This document shows, piece after piece, positions 1 through 7,210 of a DNA stretch of 64,000 bases. The notes beneath the pieces are model-generated. The model ran no database searches, was not told the origin of the DNA, and worked only from the letters and a program-made list of their open reading frames with translations. A program made the position numbers and the translations under genes. The DNA is from Kribbella pratensis (GTDB taxonomy: Bacteria > Actinomycetota > Actinomycetes > Propionibacteriales > Kribbellaceae). The stretch lies in assembly GCF_004365355.1 (NCBI RefSeq), contig NZ_SODP01000003.1, forward strand, positions 806,001 to 870,000, in the 5' to 3' direction. How positions within the stretch are numbered: the stretch's first letter is position 1; the number at the start of each line of letters is the position of its first letter.

Positions 1-224
1 GTCAGCCTGTTCGTCTTCTCTGGCACCCGCTTGCGGAGCACCACGGACAGACCCGTGATCGTGAGCACGCCGGCCACGAAGAGGATCAGGGCGCCTCCGC
101 CCCACCCGTCGTCCCCGGACCACTGCAGGATGAGGGTCCACACCACGCCGGCAAGCGTCGCCGGCCAGGCGGTCAGGTACAGGGCTGCCAGTGCGCGCCC
201 CAGGGCTCCATCGGGCCAGGTCAT
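1..224 (-). CDS. Partial small membrane protein (C-terminus beyond window)
   Basis: The frame opens with ATG at base 224 and stays open to base 1, giving at least 74 residues. Two hydrophobic stretches, about residues 11-33 and 45-63, look like membrane helices separated by a short Gly/Asp-rich loop (WSGDDGWGGG). The last visible residues are basic (RKRVPEK), consistent with a cytoplasmic tail. A CATACT box (232-237) lies 7 bases before the ATG, matching the leaderless pattern seen elsewhere in the window. It is divergent from the DUF1707 gene. I do not recognise a family, and the true end is outside the window. Confidence 0.55.
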   Translation of the reverse strand, partial: MTWPDGALGRALAALYLTAWPATLAGVVWTLILQWSGDDGWGGGALILFVAGVLTITGLSVVLRKRVPEKTNRL

Positions 225-308
225 GGTCGTCAGTATGAGGCCGGATCAGGGTCCTGGTCAGGGGTGAATCGGGGGAGAAACCTGGCGGCAGCTGGCGCGC
301 TGCGCGCG

Positions 309-314
309 TATGGT
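309..314 (+). promoter_or_regulatory. -10 box of the DUF1707 gene (leaderless)
   Basis: TATGGT matches TANNNT and ends 6 bases before the GTG at 321, so transcription would start at or next to the start codon. This decides for GTG 321 over the earlier in-frame start at 264, which would lie upstream of the promoter. Confidence 0.55.
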
Positions 315-320
315 TTTGGG

Positions 321-1016
321 GTGGCTCAGGATGACGTTCCTCAGGTGAACCGACCGCAGGATGCCGTGCCCTCGCAGGCGGCGACCGGTGACGAGCTGGC
401 GTTGCGGCGGCGGGTGTCCGACCTCGAGCGGGAGGAGGTCGCCGACGTACTGCGCGAGGCCGCGGGCGAAGGCCGGTTGTCGTACGCCGAGCTGGAGGAG
501 CGGCTCGAGACGCTGTACGGCTCCAAGACGTACGGCGAACTCGTCGAGCTGACCGCCGACCTGCCGAACGGTCCGCGCGCTCCGGGCGTCCCGTCGGTCA
601 GCCCGCAGTACAGCGGCGCGATGGTCGAGACCGGCCCGGTGATCAACGTGTTCATGTCCGAGACCAAGCGGATGGGCAACTGGCTCGTCCCGCAGCGGCA
701 GGAGGTGAACGCGGTCCTCGGCGACGTCACGCTCGACTACACCGAGGCGCAGATCCCGTACGACGACATCCAGGTCGACGTGAAGTCGATCCTCGCCGAC
801 GTGAAGATCCGCGTTCCCGCGAACGCGATCGTCCTGCTCGACAGCAACCCGATCCTGGGCTCCGTCTCCGAACAGGAAGCCGGCCTGAAAGCCGTCCCCG
901 ACCCGAACGCGCAGCCCGCCGCCCCGAAACGCTTCCACATCCGCGGCACCGCCATCCTCGGCGAGATCAAGATCAAACGAGGCCCGCGCCTGAGCAAACG
1001 CCTCGGCCTCACCTAG
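321..1016 (+). CDS. DUF1707 / LiaF-like envelope-stress domain protein
   Basis: The 231-residue product begins VAQDDVPQVN. An N-terminal DUF1707 segment (about residues 25-75) carries the typical RVSDLEREEVADVLREA and GRLSYAELEERLETLY patterns. The C-terminal half (VNAVLGDVTLDYTEAQI, then GTAILGEIKIKRGP near the end) resembles the beta-rich C-terminal domain of LiaF-type cell-wall-active antibiotic response proteins. No membrane helix is visible, so it is probably cytoplasmic or peripherally attached. DUF1707 proteins are common in actinobacteria; their exact role is unknown. Start chosen from the -10 box at 309-314. Its 3' end overlaps the convergent gene at 1009 by 8 bases. Confidence 0.8.
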   Translation: MAQDDVPQVNRPQDAVPSQAATGDELALRRRVSDLEREEVADVLREAAGEGRLSYAELEERLETLYGSKTYGELVELTADLPNGPRAPGVPSVSPQYSGAMVETGPVINVFMSETKRMGNWLVPQRQEVNAVLGDVTLDYTEAQIPYDDIQVDVKSILADVKIRVPANAIVLLDSNPILGSVSEQEAGLKAVPDPNAQPAAPKRFHIRGTAILGEIKIKRGPRLSKRLGLT

Positions 1017-1500
1017 GCGCCGTACGGCGGTGTTCCTCGAGCAGGTCGATCAGCCAGTCCCTGAACGCGACCACATCGCGTACGTGCTGCTCGCCGAGGC
1101 GGAGTCTCCTCCGGCGGATGCTCGATCCCACGGCGAACGACCGGTCGCCTGCTGGTCCGTCCAGCCCGTTGATGGTGTCGATCTCACTCCACGACACGAA
1201 CCGCCTGCGTCCGCGCCGCACGCCGGTTGTATCGATCGTCAGCGTCGGGCGGCGGGTCAACAGTTGCCAGCCGCTGACGCATAGCCCGATCAGAACCGCG
1301 GTCGTGACGACGACGGCCACGACGCGAAGCACGCCGCCGCTCTTCAGCGCGTGGGGTAGCTGGGTGGTCGCCAGCAAGACCAGGAGGATGACGGCGGACC
1401 GGGTCTGCCGGAGCAGCGGTTGGCGCCGCAGTGGGAACACGACTCGTCCGGTCCGCCGCAGCTCGGCGGTCCAGACCTCGCTGGGCCCGTCCCCGATCAT
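1009..1500 (-). CDS. PH-domain-like membrane protein, paralogue A
   Basis: The 163-residue product has two membrane helices in its first 80 residues (AVILLVLLATTQLP and VVAVVVTTAVLIGLCVSGW). A cytoplasmic beta domain follows, with the pattern TRRPTLTIDTTGVRRGRRRF then VSWSEIDTI, as in bacterial PH-like proteins where a strand is followed by 'W.eI..I'. The last part is basic and ends in a helix (FRDWLIDLLEEHR). The ATG at 1500 overlaps the stop of the upstream paralogue as ATGA, implying translational coupling; an ATG at 1506 is also in frame. It is clearly related to the genes at 1497-2000 and 5786-6256. Molecular function is unknown. Confidence 0.75.
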   Translation of the reverse strand: MIGDGPSEVWTAELRRTGRVVFPLRRQPLLRQTRSAVILLVLLATTQLPHALKSGGVLRVVAVVVTTAVLIGLCVSGWQLLTRRPTLTIDTTGVRRGRRRFVSWSEIDTINGLDGPAGDRSFAVGSSIRRRRLRLGEQHVRDVVAFRDWLIDLLEEHRRTAPR

Positions 1501-2000
1501 TGCCATTCCTGGTCCTTCGGGCTGGCTGAACGGCGCTGGTCGGTGAGTAGTTCGTCGAGCCAGGTGTGGAAGGACTTGAGGTCGTTGACGTGTCGGCGGG
1601 TGAGGACGAGGTCGTTGGCCCAGACGTTCTTCGGGTGGATGGGTAGTTTGCCGATGGGGTTCGGGCCGGTGACAAGACCGATGGAGCCGATCTCGTTCCA
1701 GGGGAGGAAGCGGCGGCCGGAGCGTATGCCTGCTCGGTCGACGACGACGTACGGGCGCCGGGTGACCAGTTGGTAGAGGAAGACCAGCACCAAGCACGCG
1801 TATGCCGTGATCCACAGGTAGGCGAGGAAGCGCCAGTTGCCGTCGGCGAGCATGTCCGGAAGGCTTGCCAGCACCATTGACGTGGGTGCCAACGCCAGTA
1901 GTAGCGGGAACTGCAGGAACGACCAGCCGCGGAGTGGGAATTCGACGCGGTTGTGGTGGTGCCACTCGACCATCCAGGCCTCGGGTAGGCGCTCGCCCAT
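1497..2000 (-). CDS. PH-domain-like membrane protein, paralogue B
   Basis: The 167-residue product has the same plan as its downstream neighbour: an opening 'W.vEw....V.FPLRGW', two hydrophobic helices (FLLLALAPTSMVLASL and WITAYACLVLVFLYQL), then TRRPYVVVDRAGIRSGRRFL and LPWNEIGSIGL, ending in a helix FHTWLDELLTDQR. The TRRP-x-(V/L)-x-(V/I)-D pattern is shared by all three copies in this window. Start placed at ATG 2000; an in-frame TTG at 2009 is possible. It forms a two-gene unit with paralogue A (4-base overlap). Function unknown. Confidence 0.75.
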   Translation of the reverse strand: MGERLPEAWMVEWHHHNRVEFPLRGWSFLQFPLLLALAPTSMVLASLPDMLADGNWRFLAYLWITAYACLVLVFLYQLVTRRPYVVVDRAGIRSGRRFLPWNEIGSIGLVTGPNPIGKLPIHPKNVWANDLVLTRRHVNDLKSFHTWLDELLTDQRRSASPKDQEWQ

Positions 2001-2056
2001 GACGGCCAAGTTGTCCCCCAGTCTCGCGACTCCACCCCCGGAGCAGAGTCACTGTA

Positions 2057-2887
2057 ATGCACGACACTTGGTCCATGGGACGGGTCAGGGCGATGCTCAG
2101 CTGGGGGTTCGTGCGCGGGCCGGCGGCGACGTACGCGTTCCTCGGCTCCGGGTCGACGCTCGCCTCGTTCGCGTCGGTTGCCGCGATCGCCCTGTCCGCA
2201 GCCCTCGGCGCAGCAGTCGGCGCGCTGGTGGGAGTCGTGACCCGGAACTCGGTCGGCGACGTGGCCGGCGTCGGCGCTCTGATCGGCGGCGGTCTCCTGG
2301 TCGCGTGGCTCGTGCTGAGCCTGGTCGTCGGGGCGGTGCTGTGGGTCCGAGGCGTGAGCCCCGCCGAGACTGCGACCGGCGAGAAGCCGACCGGTAGGCA
2401 CGCCGCTCCCTCAGACGGTTGGCGACGGCGTGGAGAACCACTCGTGCCTGTGAGCCTTGTGCTGTTCTTCGCGTTGATGACACTGGCGTTCGGCAGCCTG
2501 TGGGTGCACGCCCGCCAGGTGTCGCAGCCATGGGACGACCGGCTGACCGCGACGACGAACGGCACAGTGGTCACCGTGCACGAGCCCGCCTGGTGGGAGA
2601 AGGGCAGCGGCTCGGTCGACATCCGGTACTCCGTCGCAGGCGCGGACTACGTCATCGAAACCGGACGCGACCCGGGCGAGCACGTGCTCGCGGTCGGCGA
2701 GGTCGTACCAATCCAGTACGTCGCCACGGGCCCCGCCGACGCGCGCTGTGTGTGGACGGTGGAATCGGCGCGCTCGGACGTCACCTTCTGGTTCTGGCTC
2801 TCCGCAGGCTGCGCCTTCCTCGGGCTGCTCAGCCTGATCGGGTTCCTCGGTGGGCGGTGGCGGTCCAGCGGCCGGCTTGGCGGTTGA
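2057..2887 (+). CDS. DUF3592-type membrane protein
   Basis: The 276-residue product has two N-terminal helices (about residues 36-60 and 70-95), a short basic cytoplasmic loop, a third helix near 128-150, then a roughly 90-residue extracytoplasmic beta domain (VEKGSGSVDIRYSVAG-type pattern, VLAVGEVVPIQYV) and a final helix (FWFWLSAGCAFLGLLSLIGFL). This is the layout of DUF3592 proteins: a small beta domain between two helices, preceded here by an extra pair. Start is uncertain: ATG at 2057, 2075 or 2093. Its 3' end overlaps the convergent ABC ATPase by 59 bases, an unusually long tail-to-tail overlap. Function unknown. Confidence 0.65.
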   Translation: MHDTWSMGRVRAMLSWGFVRGPAATYAFLGSGSTLASFASVAAIALSAALGAAVGALVGVVTRNSVGDVAGVGALIGGGLLVAWLVLSLVVGAVLWVRGVSPAETATGEKPTGRHAAPSDGWRRRGEPLVPVSLVLFFALMTLAFGSLWVHARQVSQPWDDRLTATTNGTVVTVHEPAWWEKGSGSVDIRYSVAGADYVIETGRDPGEHVLAVGEVVPIQYVATGPADARCVWTVESARSDVTFWFWLSAGCAFLGLLSLIGFLGGRWRSSGRLGG

Positions 2888-3617
2888 TTTCGATCGGGTG
2901 GTCGAAGGTTGTCGAGATCAGCCCGGTGGTGATGGTCTCGTCGACCGGCCCGGCGGCCAGGACACGACCCCTGTTGAGGAGAGCCGCGTGCGTCGTGGAG
3001 GTCGGGAGCTCTTCCAGGTGGTGGGTGACCAGGACCCACGCAAGGTGTGGATGACTGGCGTCGATTTGGTCGAGGGTCTCCAGGAGCTGCTCCCGGGCGG
3101 CGACGTCCAGTCCGGTCGACGGCTCGTCGAGGAGGAGCAGCTTCGGGTCGGAGATGAGCGCCCGGGCGATCAAGGCGCGACCCCGCTCGCCCTGGGACAG
3201 CGTGGTCCAGGGCGAGCGGGCGAGGGTACTGACGCCCAGCAGGTCGATCAGCTCGAGGGCGCGGGTCGTTTGCTCAGGTGTCGGTTCCCAGCGGGGCATG
3301 CGTTCGACGGTGCCGGTCAGACCGGTGAGGACGACGTCGAGGATGGAGAGTGGCGAACGCAGCGGATGCCGCGGATTGACGTGCCCGATGGATTCTCGCA
3401 GCGTGCGGATGTCGACCGTCCCGAGTCGCTTCCCGAGGATCTCGACGGTGCCGCGGGTGGGGTGCGTGACCGCGCCGCAGAGGCCGAGGATCGTGCTCTT
3501 GCCTGCGCCGTTCGGTCCGAGCAGAGCCCACCGCTCACCGTCGCCGACCGTCAGCGACACCCCGGACAGCAACAGTTTGCCGTCCCGGACGAAGTCGACA
3601 TCTTTCAGTTCGAGCAC
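2829..3617 (-). CDS. Orphan ABC transporter ATP-binding protein
   Basis: The 262-residue product is a complete nucleotide-binding domain: Walker A GPNGAGKST at residues 34-42, signature LSQGERGRA, Walker B LLLLDEPSTGLD and switch histidine in VTHHLEEL. GTG 3617 is preceded by a strong GAGGAGG ribosome site and lies inside the last codons of leuA (13-base overlap), so it should be translated with leuA. No permease lies nearby, as in YlmA/ModF-like stand-alone ATPases. The C-terminus extends past the domain and overlaps the convergent DUF3592 gene. Whether it powers a transporter encoded elsewhere or acts in another process cannot be told. Confidence 0.85.
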   Translation of the reverse strand: MLELKDVDFVRDGKLLLSGVSLTVGDGERWALLGPNGAGKSTILGLCGAVTHPTRGTVEILGKRLGTVDIRTLRESIGHVNPRHPLRSPLSILDVVLTGLTGTVERMPRWEPTPEQTTRALELIDLLGVSTLARSPWTTLSQGERGRALIARALISDPKLLLLDEPSTGLDVAAREQLLETLDQIDASHPHLAWVLVTHHLEELPTSTTHAALLNRGRVLAAGPVDETITTGLISTTFDHPIEINRQAGRWTATAHRGTRSG

Positions 3618-4933
3618 CCGTAAACCTCCTCGTACAACGCCTTCAGCTCCTCCGCGCTCGCTTCGCGCCCGGTCTCGTCCGTACGCCGCTGCACATGCTG
3701 CGCGAACTCGCGTTCCTGTGCGGCCGACAGCCGTACGCCGTACACAGACTCCAGCACGTGGGCGATCCCGCCCTTACCCGACTGGCTGTTGACCCGGACG
3801 ACGGCCTCGTACCCGCGCCCGACATCCGCCGGATCGATCGGCAGGTACGGCACGTCCCAGAAACCGTCGTCCTGTACGGCGAACCCCTTCCGGATCGCGT
3901 CCTGATGCGTCCCGGAGAACGCTGTGTAGACGAGCTCCCCGACGTAGGGGTGTCGTGGGTGGATCGGCATCCGCGTGCAGTACTCGACCACCTCGCGGAT
4001 CCGGTCGATGTCCGAGAAGTCGACCATAGGGTCCACGCCTTGCGCGTGCAGGTTGAGCGCGAGGGTCGCGATGTCCACGTTGCCGGTGCGTTCGCCGTTC
4101 CCGAAGATGCAGCCCTCGACCCGCTGCGCACCCGCGAGGACGGCGAGCTCGGCGCAGGCGATCCCTGTGCCGCGATCGTTGTGCGGATGCACGGACAGGA
4201 TCACACCGTCGCGCCGAGGCAGGTTCTGGTGCATGTACTCGATCTGGTCGGCGTAGACGTTCGGCGTCGCGACCTCGACCGTCGCCGGCAGGTTCATGAT
4301 CACCGGCCGCTCCGGCGTCGCGTCCCACTGCTTGGTGAGGTGATCCGCCAGTTCGAGCACGTAGTCCGGCTCGGTCAGGTTGTAGACCTCAGGCGAGAAC
4401 TGGAACCGAACGGAATCGCCGGCCAACCGCAGGATCTCCTCGGATCCGGCGTAGATCATCGACGCCAGTTCGTCCCGCGTACGACGCAGTACGACGTCCC
4501 GCCACTTCGGCGCGGTCGCGGCGTACATGTGGATCACGACATCGCCGCGCATCCCGGCGACGGACTCGACCGTCCGGGCGATCAGATCGGCCCGGGCCGG
4601 CGTGAACACGACGATGGTGACGTCGGAAGGCACAAGATCCGACTCGGCCAGCAACCGGACGAAATCGAAGTCGGTCTGCGATGCGGACGGATACCCGACC
4701 TCGATCTCTTTGTAGCCGATGGCAACCATCAGCTCGAAGAACTTCCGCTTGCGCGCCGGATCCATCGGCTCGGCGAGCGCCTGGTTGCCATCGCGCAGAT
4801 CGACCGGCACCCACAGCGGCGCGGTGGTGATCCGGCGGTCCGGCCAGGTGCGGTCGACCGGGGCGACCGGGACCTTGGCAAAGATGTCGCGGTAGCGGTG
4901 GCTCGGCATGGGGGAGGGCTGTTGGCGGTTCAT
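3605..4933 (-). CDS. leuA: 2-isopropylmalate synthase lacking the regulatory domain
   Basis: LeuA condenses acetyl-CoA with 2-oxoisovalerate, the first committed step of leucine synthesis. The 442 residues contain the catalytic TIM-barrel motifs: LRDGNQ (about 46-51), metal ligands in VHPHNDRGTG, and FGNGERTGNVDI. The final residues (REFAQHVQRRTDETGREAS... LYEEVYG) are the linker region. The C-terminal leucine-binding allosteric domain that normally brings actinobacterial LeuA to about 570-640 residues is absent, and a stop follows. ATG 4933 has a GGAAGGA ribosome site 10 bases upstream inside an attenuator hairpin. Control therefore appears to act on translation (leader peptide at 5007-5057) rather than allosterically; that is an inference. 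Confidence 0.93.
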   Translation of the reverse strand: MNRQQPSPMPSHRYRDIFAKVPVAPVDRTWPDRRITTAPLWVPVDLRDGNQALAEPMDPARKRKFFELMVAIGYKEIEVGYPSASQTDFDFVRLLAESDLVPSDVTIVVFTPARADLIARTVESVAGMRGDVVIHMYAATAPKWRDVVLRRTRDELASMIYAGSEEILRLAGDSVRFQFSPEVYNLTEPDYVLELADHLTKQWDATPERPVIMNLPATVEVATPNVYADQIEYMHQNLPRRDGVILSVHPHNDRGTGIACAELAVLAGAQRVEGCIFGNGERTGNVDIATLALNLHAQGVDPMVDFSDIDRIREVVEYCTRMPIHPRHPYVGELVYTAFSGTHQDAIRKGFAVQDDGFWDVPYLPIDPADVGRGYEAVVRVNSQSGKGGIAHVLESVYGVRLSAAQEREFAQHVQRRTDETGREASAEELKALYEEVYGCSN

Positions 4934-4941
4934 GGGGGTGT

Positions 4942-5002
4942 GGTCCTTCCGGAGCGATGGGAGGACCGGCAGGCGAAAGCACTCCACGGAGGGAGCGCCG
5001 GT
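4942..5002 (-). promoter_or_regulatory. leuA translational attenuator (alternative hairpins)
   Basis: On the minus strand two stems compete. P1 pairs ACCGGC (5002-4997) with GCCGGT (4970-4965). P2 pairs GGTCCT (4967-4962) with AGGACC (4947-4942), and its 3' arm carries part of the leuA ribosome site (GGAAGGA, 4950-4944). Bases 4965-4967 belong to both, so the stems exclude each other. A ribosome stalled at the Leu codons (5039-5028) leaves P1 free to form and exposes the site; one reaching the stop at 5007 would cover the 5' arm of P1 and allow P2. No U-run is seen, so control is probably translational. Confidence 0.6.
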
Positions 5003-5006
5003 CGAC

Positions 5007-5057
5007 TCAGCTCCCGCCGTGGCGGCGAAGAAGGAGAAGACCCGAAAGCTTGCGCAT
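5007..5057 (-). CDS. Leucine-rich leader peptide of leuA
   Basis: A 16-codon frame encodes MRKLSGLLLLRRHGGS. Four consecutive Leu codons (5039-5028, CTT CTC CTT CTT) and a fifth Leu at codon 4 make it a typical attenuation leader, as described for branched-chain amino-acid genes in enterics and for leuA of several actinobacteria. It ends 73 bases before the leuA start. A TAGCGT box (5070-5065) lies 7 bases before its ATG, so the leader itself should be translated from a leaderless transcript. It was found by reading the sequence and is too short for usual gene calling. Confidence 0.8.
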   Translation of the reverse strand: MRKLSGLLLLRRHGGS

Positions 5058-5064
5058 GCCGAGC

Positions 5065-5114
5065 ACGCTACCAACTCCTCAGACAAGCTGACAACCTGAG
5101 GGGTCTCGTAGACT
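5065..5114. promoter_or_regulatory. Divergent leuA-leader / GntR promoter with shared -35 and dyad
   Basis: Minus strand: -35 TTGTCA (5094-5089), 18-base spacer, -10 TAGCGT (5070-5065), leader ATG at 5057. Plus strand: -35 CTGACA (5088-5093), 15-base spacer, -10 TAGACT (5109-5114), GntR ATG at 5121. The two -35 boxes occupy almost the same bases. A perfect inverted repeat, CCTCAG (5077-5082) and CTGAGG (5096-5101), is centred on them and is a natural operator candidate for the adjacent GntR protein. Confidence 0.6.
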
Positions 5115-5120
5115 GTCGGG

Positions 5121-5789
5121 ATGATTCGCCGTCACCCGCTGGCCGAGCAGGCCGCCGAGGAGCTGCTGCGCCGGATCGGGAGCGGTGAGTGGACGCTCGG
5201 CGAAAAGCTTCCCGGCGAGACCACGCTGGCCGCGCAGTTGGGCGTCGGCAGGTCGACGATCCGCGAGGCCGTGCGCGAGCTCGCCGGCCGCCGCGTGCTC
5301 GAGAGCCGTCAGGGCGCAGGCGTGTTCGTCATCGCGCGACAGGCTGCCGAGGACTGGGACAAGGTTCTACGGAAGGCCGACATCACCGACGTACTCGAGG
5401 GCCGGCTCGCGATCGAGACCGAAGGCGCCCGGCTCGCGGCGTCCCGTCGTACTCCGGAAGACCTGAAGAACTTCCGCTACACGCTGACCGACCGCAAACG
5501 CGCGGCGCTGAGTGCTCCGGACGACTGGTACATCGAGGCCGATATGGCGTTCCATCGCGCGGTCGTGGCGGCCGCGCACAACGCCGTACTCACGGAGCTG
5601 TTCGACTCGTTCGCACCGCGGATCCGCCGGGCGATGATCGACATGCTGAAGCTCGACGACCAGCACCGCCACCGGCACGACCAAGCTGCCCACGCGGCGA
5701 TCGCCGAAGCCATCCGCCTCCAGGACCCCGAGCTCGCCGCGGCCCGCTCCCGCGCGCATCTCAGCGCGGTCCGCAACACCCTGGCCTAA
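5121..5789 (+). CDS. GntR/FadR-family transcriptional regulator
   Basis: The 222-residue product has an N-terminal winged helix (about residues 1-72: LPGETTLAAQLGVGRSTIREAVREL ending in RQGAGVFV, the usual GntR wing) and a C-terminal helical FCD ligand domain (about 85-215) with the FadR-type metal/ligand pattern DMAFHRAVVAAAHN and HAAIAEAI. FCD regulators usually bind small carboxylic acids. Its position, divergent from leuA through overlapping promoters, suggests control of itself and leuA; a leucine-pathway intermediate as ligand would be reasonable but is not shown. The 3' end overlaps the convergent gene by 4 bases. Confidence 0.85.
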   Translation: MIRRHPLAEQAAEELLRRIGSGEWTLGEKLPGETTLAAQLGVGRSTIREAVRELAGRRVLESRQGAGVFVIARQAAEDWDKVLRKADITDVLEGRLAIETEGARLAASRRTPEDLKNFRYTLTDRKRAALSAPDDWYIEADMAFHRAVVAAAHNAVLTELFDSFAPRIRRAMIDMLKLDDQHRHRHDQAAHAAIAEAIRLQDPELAAARSRAHLSAVRNTLA

Positions 5790-6256
5790 TCGCGGTGCTG
5801 ATCCAGGAGTGACCGCAGCCAGGGCGTCAGCGCTTCGAGATCCTCGACGTTGTCCTGGGGGATCGAGATCGGGCGCGTACGGCGGTCCGCCGGGTTGACC
5901 TGCACCGTACGGGCGAGCGGGAGACCGGTCGGCGCGTCGATGCTGGTGATGCCGGACCAGGGCAGGTTGCGGCCGCGGGTGATGCCTTCGGCGTCGATCG
6001 TGACGACCGGACGGTTCGTGATCAGCTGCCACGCGGTCAGCGCCGTACCGTAGACGAAGGCGGCGAGCGCTGTCAGCCGCAGTACGCCCAGCGCACCGGA
6101 GACGCCGTCAGCGCGCAGGTGGTCGATGTTCGTCCACGCGGACAGCACCATCAACAGTGCGAACCCGACCAGCCGGACCGTCAGCCGGCCGCGGCGTGGC
6201 GGGAACACCACGCTGCCCTTGGACTCCAACTCGGACGTCCACGTCTCCGCCGACAT
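5786..6256 (-). CDS. PH-domain-like membrane protein, paralogue C
   Basis: The 156-residue product shares the plan of the proteins at 1009-2000: an opening 'TWTSELESKGSVVFPPRRGR', two hydrophobic helices, then the hallmark TNRPVVTIDAEGITRGRNL followed by LPWSGITSI, and a terminal helix (ALTPWLRSLLDQH). It lies one base after the stop of the PfkB kinase gene on the same strand, so it is the last gene of a glpX-pfkB-paralogue unit. Function unknown; the family is mostly annotated as hypothetical or PH domain-containing. Confidence 0.75.
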   Translation of the reverse strand: MSAETWTSELESKGSVVFPPRRGRLTVRLVGFALLMVLSAWTNIDHLRADGVSGALGVLRLTALAAFVYGTALTAWQLITNRPVVTIDAEGITRGRNLPWSGITSIDAPTGLPLARTVQVNPADRRTRPISIPQDNVEDLEALTPWLRSLLDQHRD

Positions 6257-6257
6257 G

Positions 6258-7205
6258 TCAGGCGCCCCACCGCGCAGCGTGTTCGGCCGCGGTCGGCGGA
6301 TCCGCGCCGTGCCGCGTGCAGGTGATCGCAGCCGCCTTCACCGCGTAGTCCACGACGTCGTGCAGGGCCTCGGAAGTCAGCCCGGCGAGCCGGCGCTGGC
6401 CGAGCAAGTCACGCTTGAGCAGACCGGTGATGAGCGCCGCCATCAGCGAGTCGCCAGCCCCGACGGTGTCGACCACCTCGATCGCCGGCGCCTTCACCTC
6501 GACCTGCACGTCCCGGCCGACACCGATCGCGCCCTCGCCGCCACGCGTGATGACCACGCACTGCGTCCGCTCCTCGGTCAGCAACTCCGCGGCAATCTCG
6601 TCGAGCGACACTCCGGGGCGGAAGAACGCGCAGTCCTCGTCGCTCAGCTTGACCAGGTCGGACAGCGCGGCCAGCTTCCGTACGGCGGCCCACGCGACCA
6701 CCGGGTCCGGCGTGATCGCCGGACGCGCGTTCGGGTCAAGCGTGACCGTGACGGGCTGGTCGACCACCGACTCCAGGAACCGGTGGATCGCCGTCGCGCC
6801 GGGCTCGAGCATGGTCGCGATCGAGCCGGTGTGGATCGCCGGGCAACCGCGCCGCAGCGACAACGCCGGCGGATCCCAGGTCATGTCGAACTGGTACGTC
6901 GCCACGCCCTCGGCGTCGAGCGTCGCGGTCGCGGTGCTGGTCCGGAACCCGGGATCGACCGTTCCAGGAGCGAGCTGAACGCCGTTGCCGAACAGGTGCG
7001 CGCCGAGCAGGTCGCCGTACTGGTCGGTGCCGAAGCGCGCCACCAACTCGGTCGGCACGCCCATCCTGGCCAGTCCGACGGCGACGTTCGCCGCGAACCC
7101 GCCCGGGATCGCCTTGCCCTTCCCGTTCCCATTGCGGGTGGTCTTGGCCGCAGCGTTGACGATGTCGACAAGCGCTTCACCAATGACGAGGACAGGTGCG
7201 GTCAC
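6258..7205 (-). CDS. PfkB-family carbohydrate kinase (fructokinase-like)
   Basis: The 315-residue product is a ribokinase/PfkB-fold sugar kinase. Substrate-binding motif GGFAANVAVGLARMG is at about residues 34-48; the C-terminal signature DTVGAGDSLMAALITGL carries the catalytic aspartate. Residues between (LDPNARPAI, LVKLSDEDC) match fructokinase-like members. GTG 7205 starts 5 bases after the glpX stop. Next to a fructose-1,6-bisphosphatase, a hexose or fructose-phosphate role is likely; the exact substrate (fructose, ribose, adenosine-like) cannot be read from sequence. Confidence 0.85.
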   Translation of the reverse strand: MTAPVLVIGEALVDIVNAAAKTTRNGNGKGKAIPGGFAANVAVGLARMGVPTELVARFGTDQYGDLLGAHLFGNGVQLAPGTVDPGFRTSTATATLDAEGVATYQFDMTWDPPALSLRRGCPAIHTGSIATMLEPGATAIHRFLESVVDQPVTVTLDPNARPAITPDPVVAWAAVRKLAALSDLVKLSDEDCAFFRPGVSLDEIAAELLTEERTQCVVITRGGEGAIGVGRDVQVEVKAPAIEVVDTVGAGDSLMAALITGLLKRDLLGQRRLAGLTSEALHDVVDYAVKAAAITCTRHGADPPTAAEHAARWGA

Positions 7206-7210
7206 GGGGC

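Noticed and set aside
4934..5086. LeuA start at the upstream codon (longer frame)
   Set aside because: The extra 51 residues overlap the leader peptide in another frame and show no LeuA similarity.
3695..5188. Long plus-strand frame opposite leuA
   Set aside because: Antisense shadow of leuA; biased toward Arg, Asp and Val, with no domain, and it runs across the divergent promoter.
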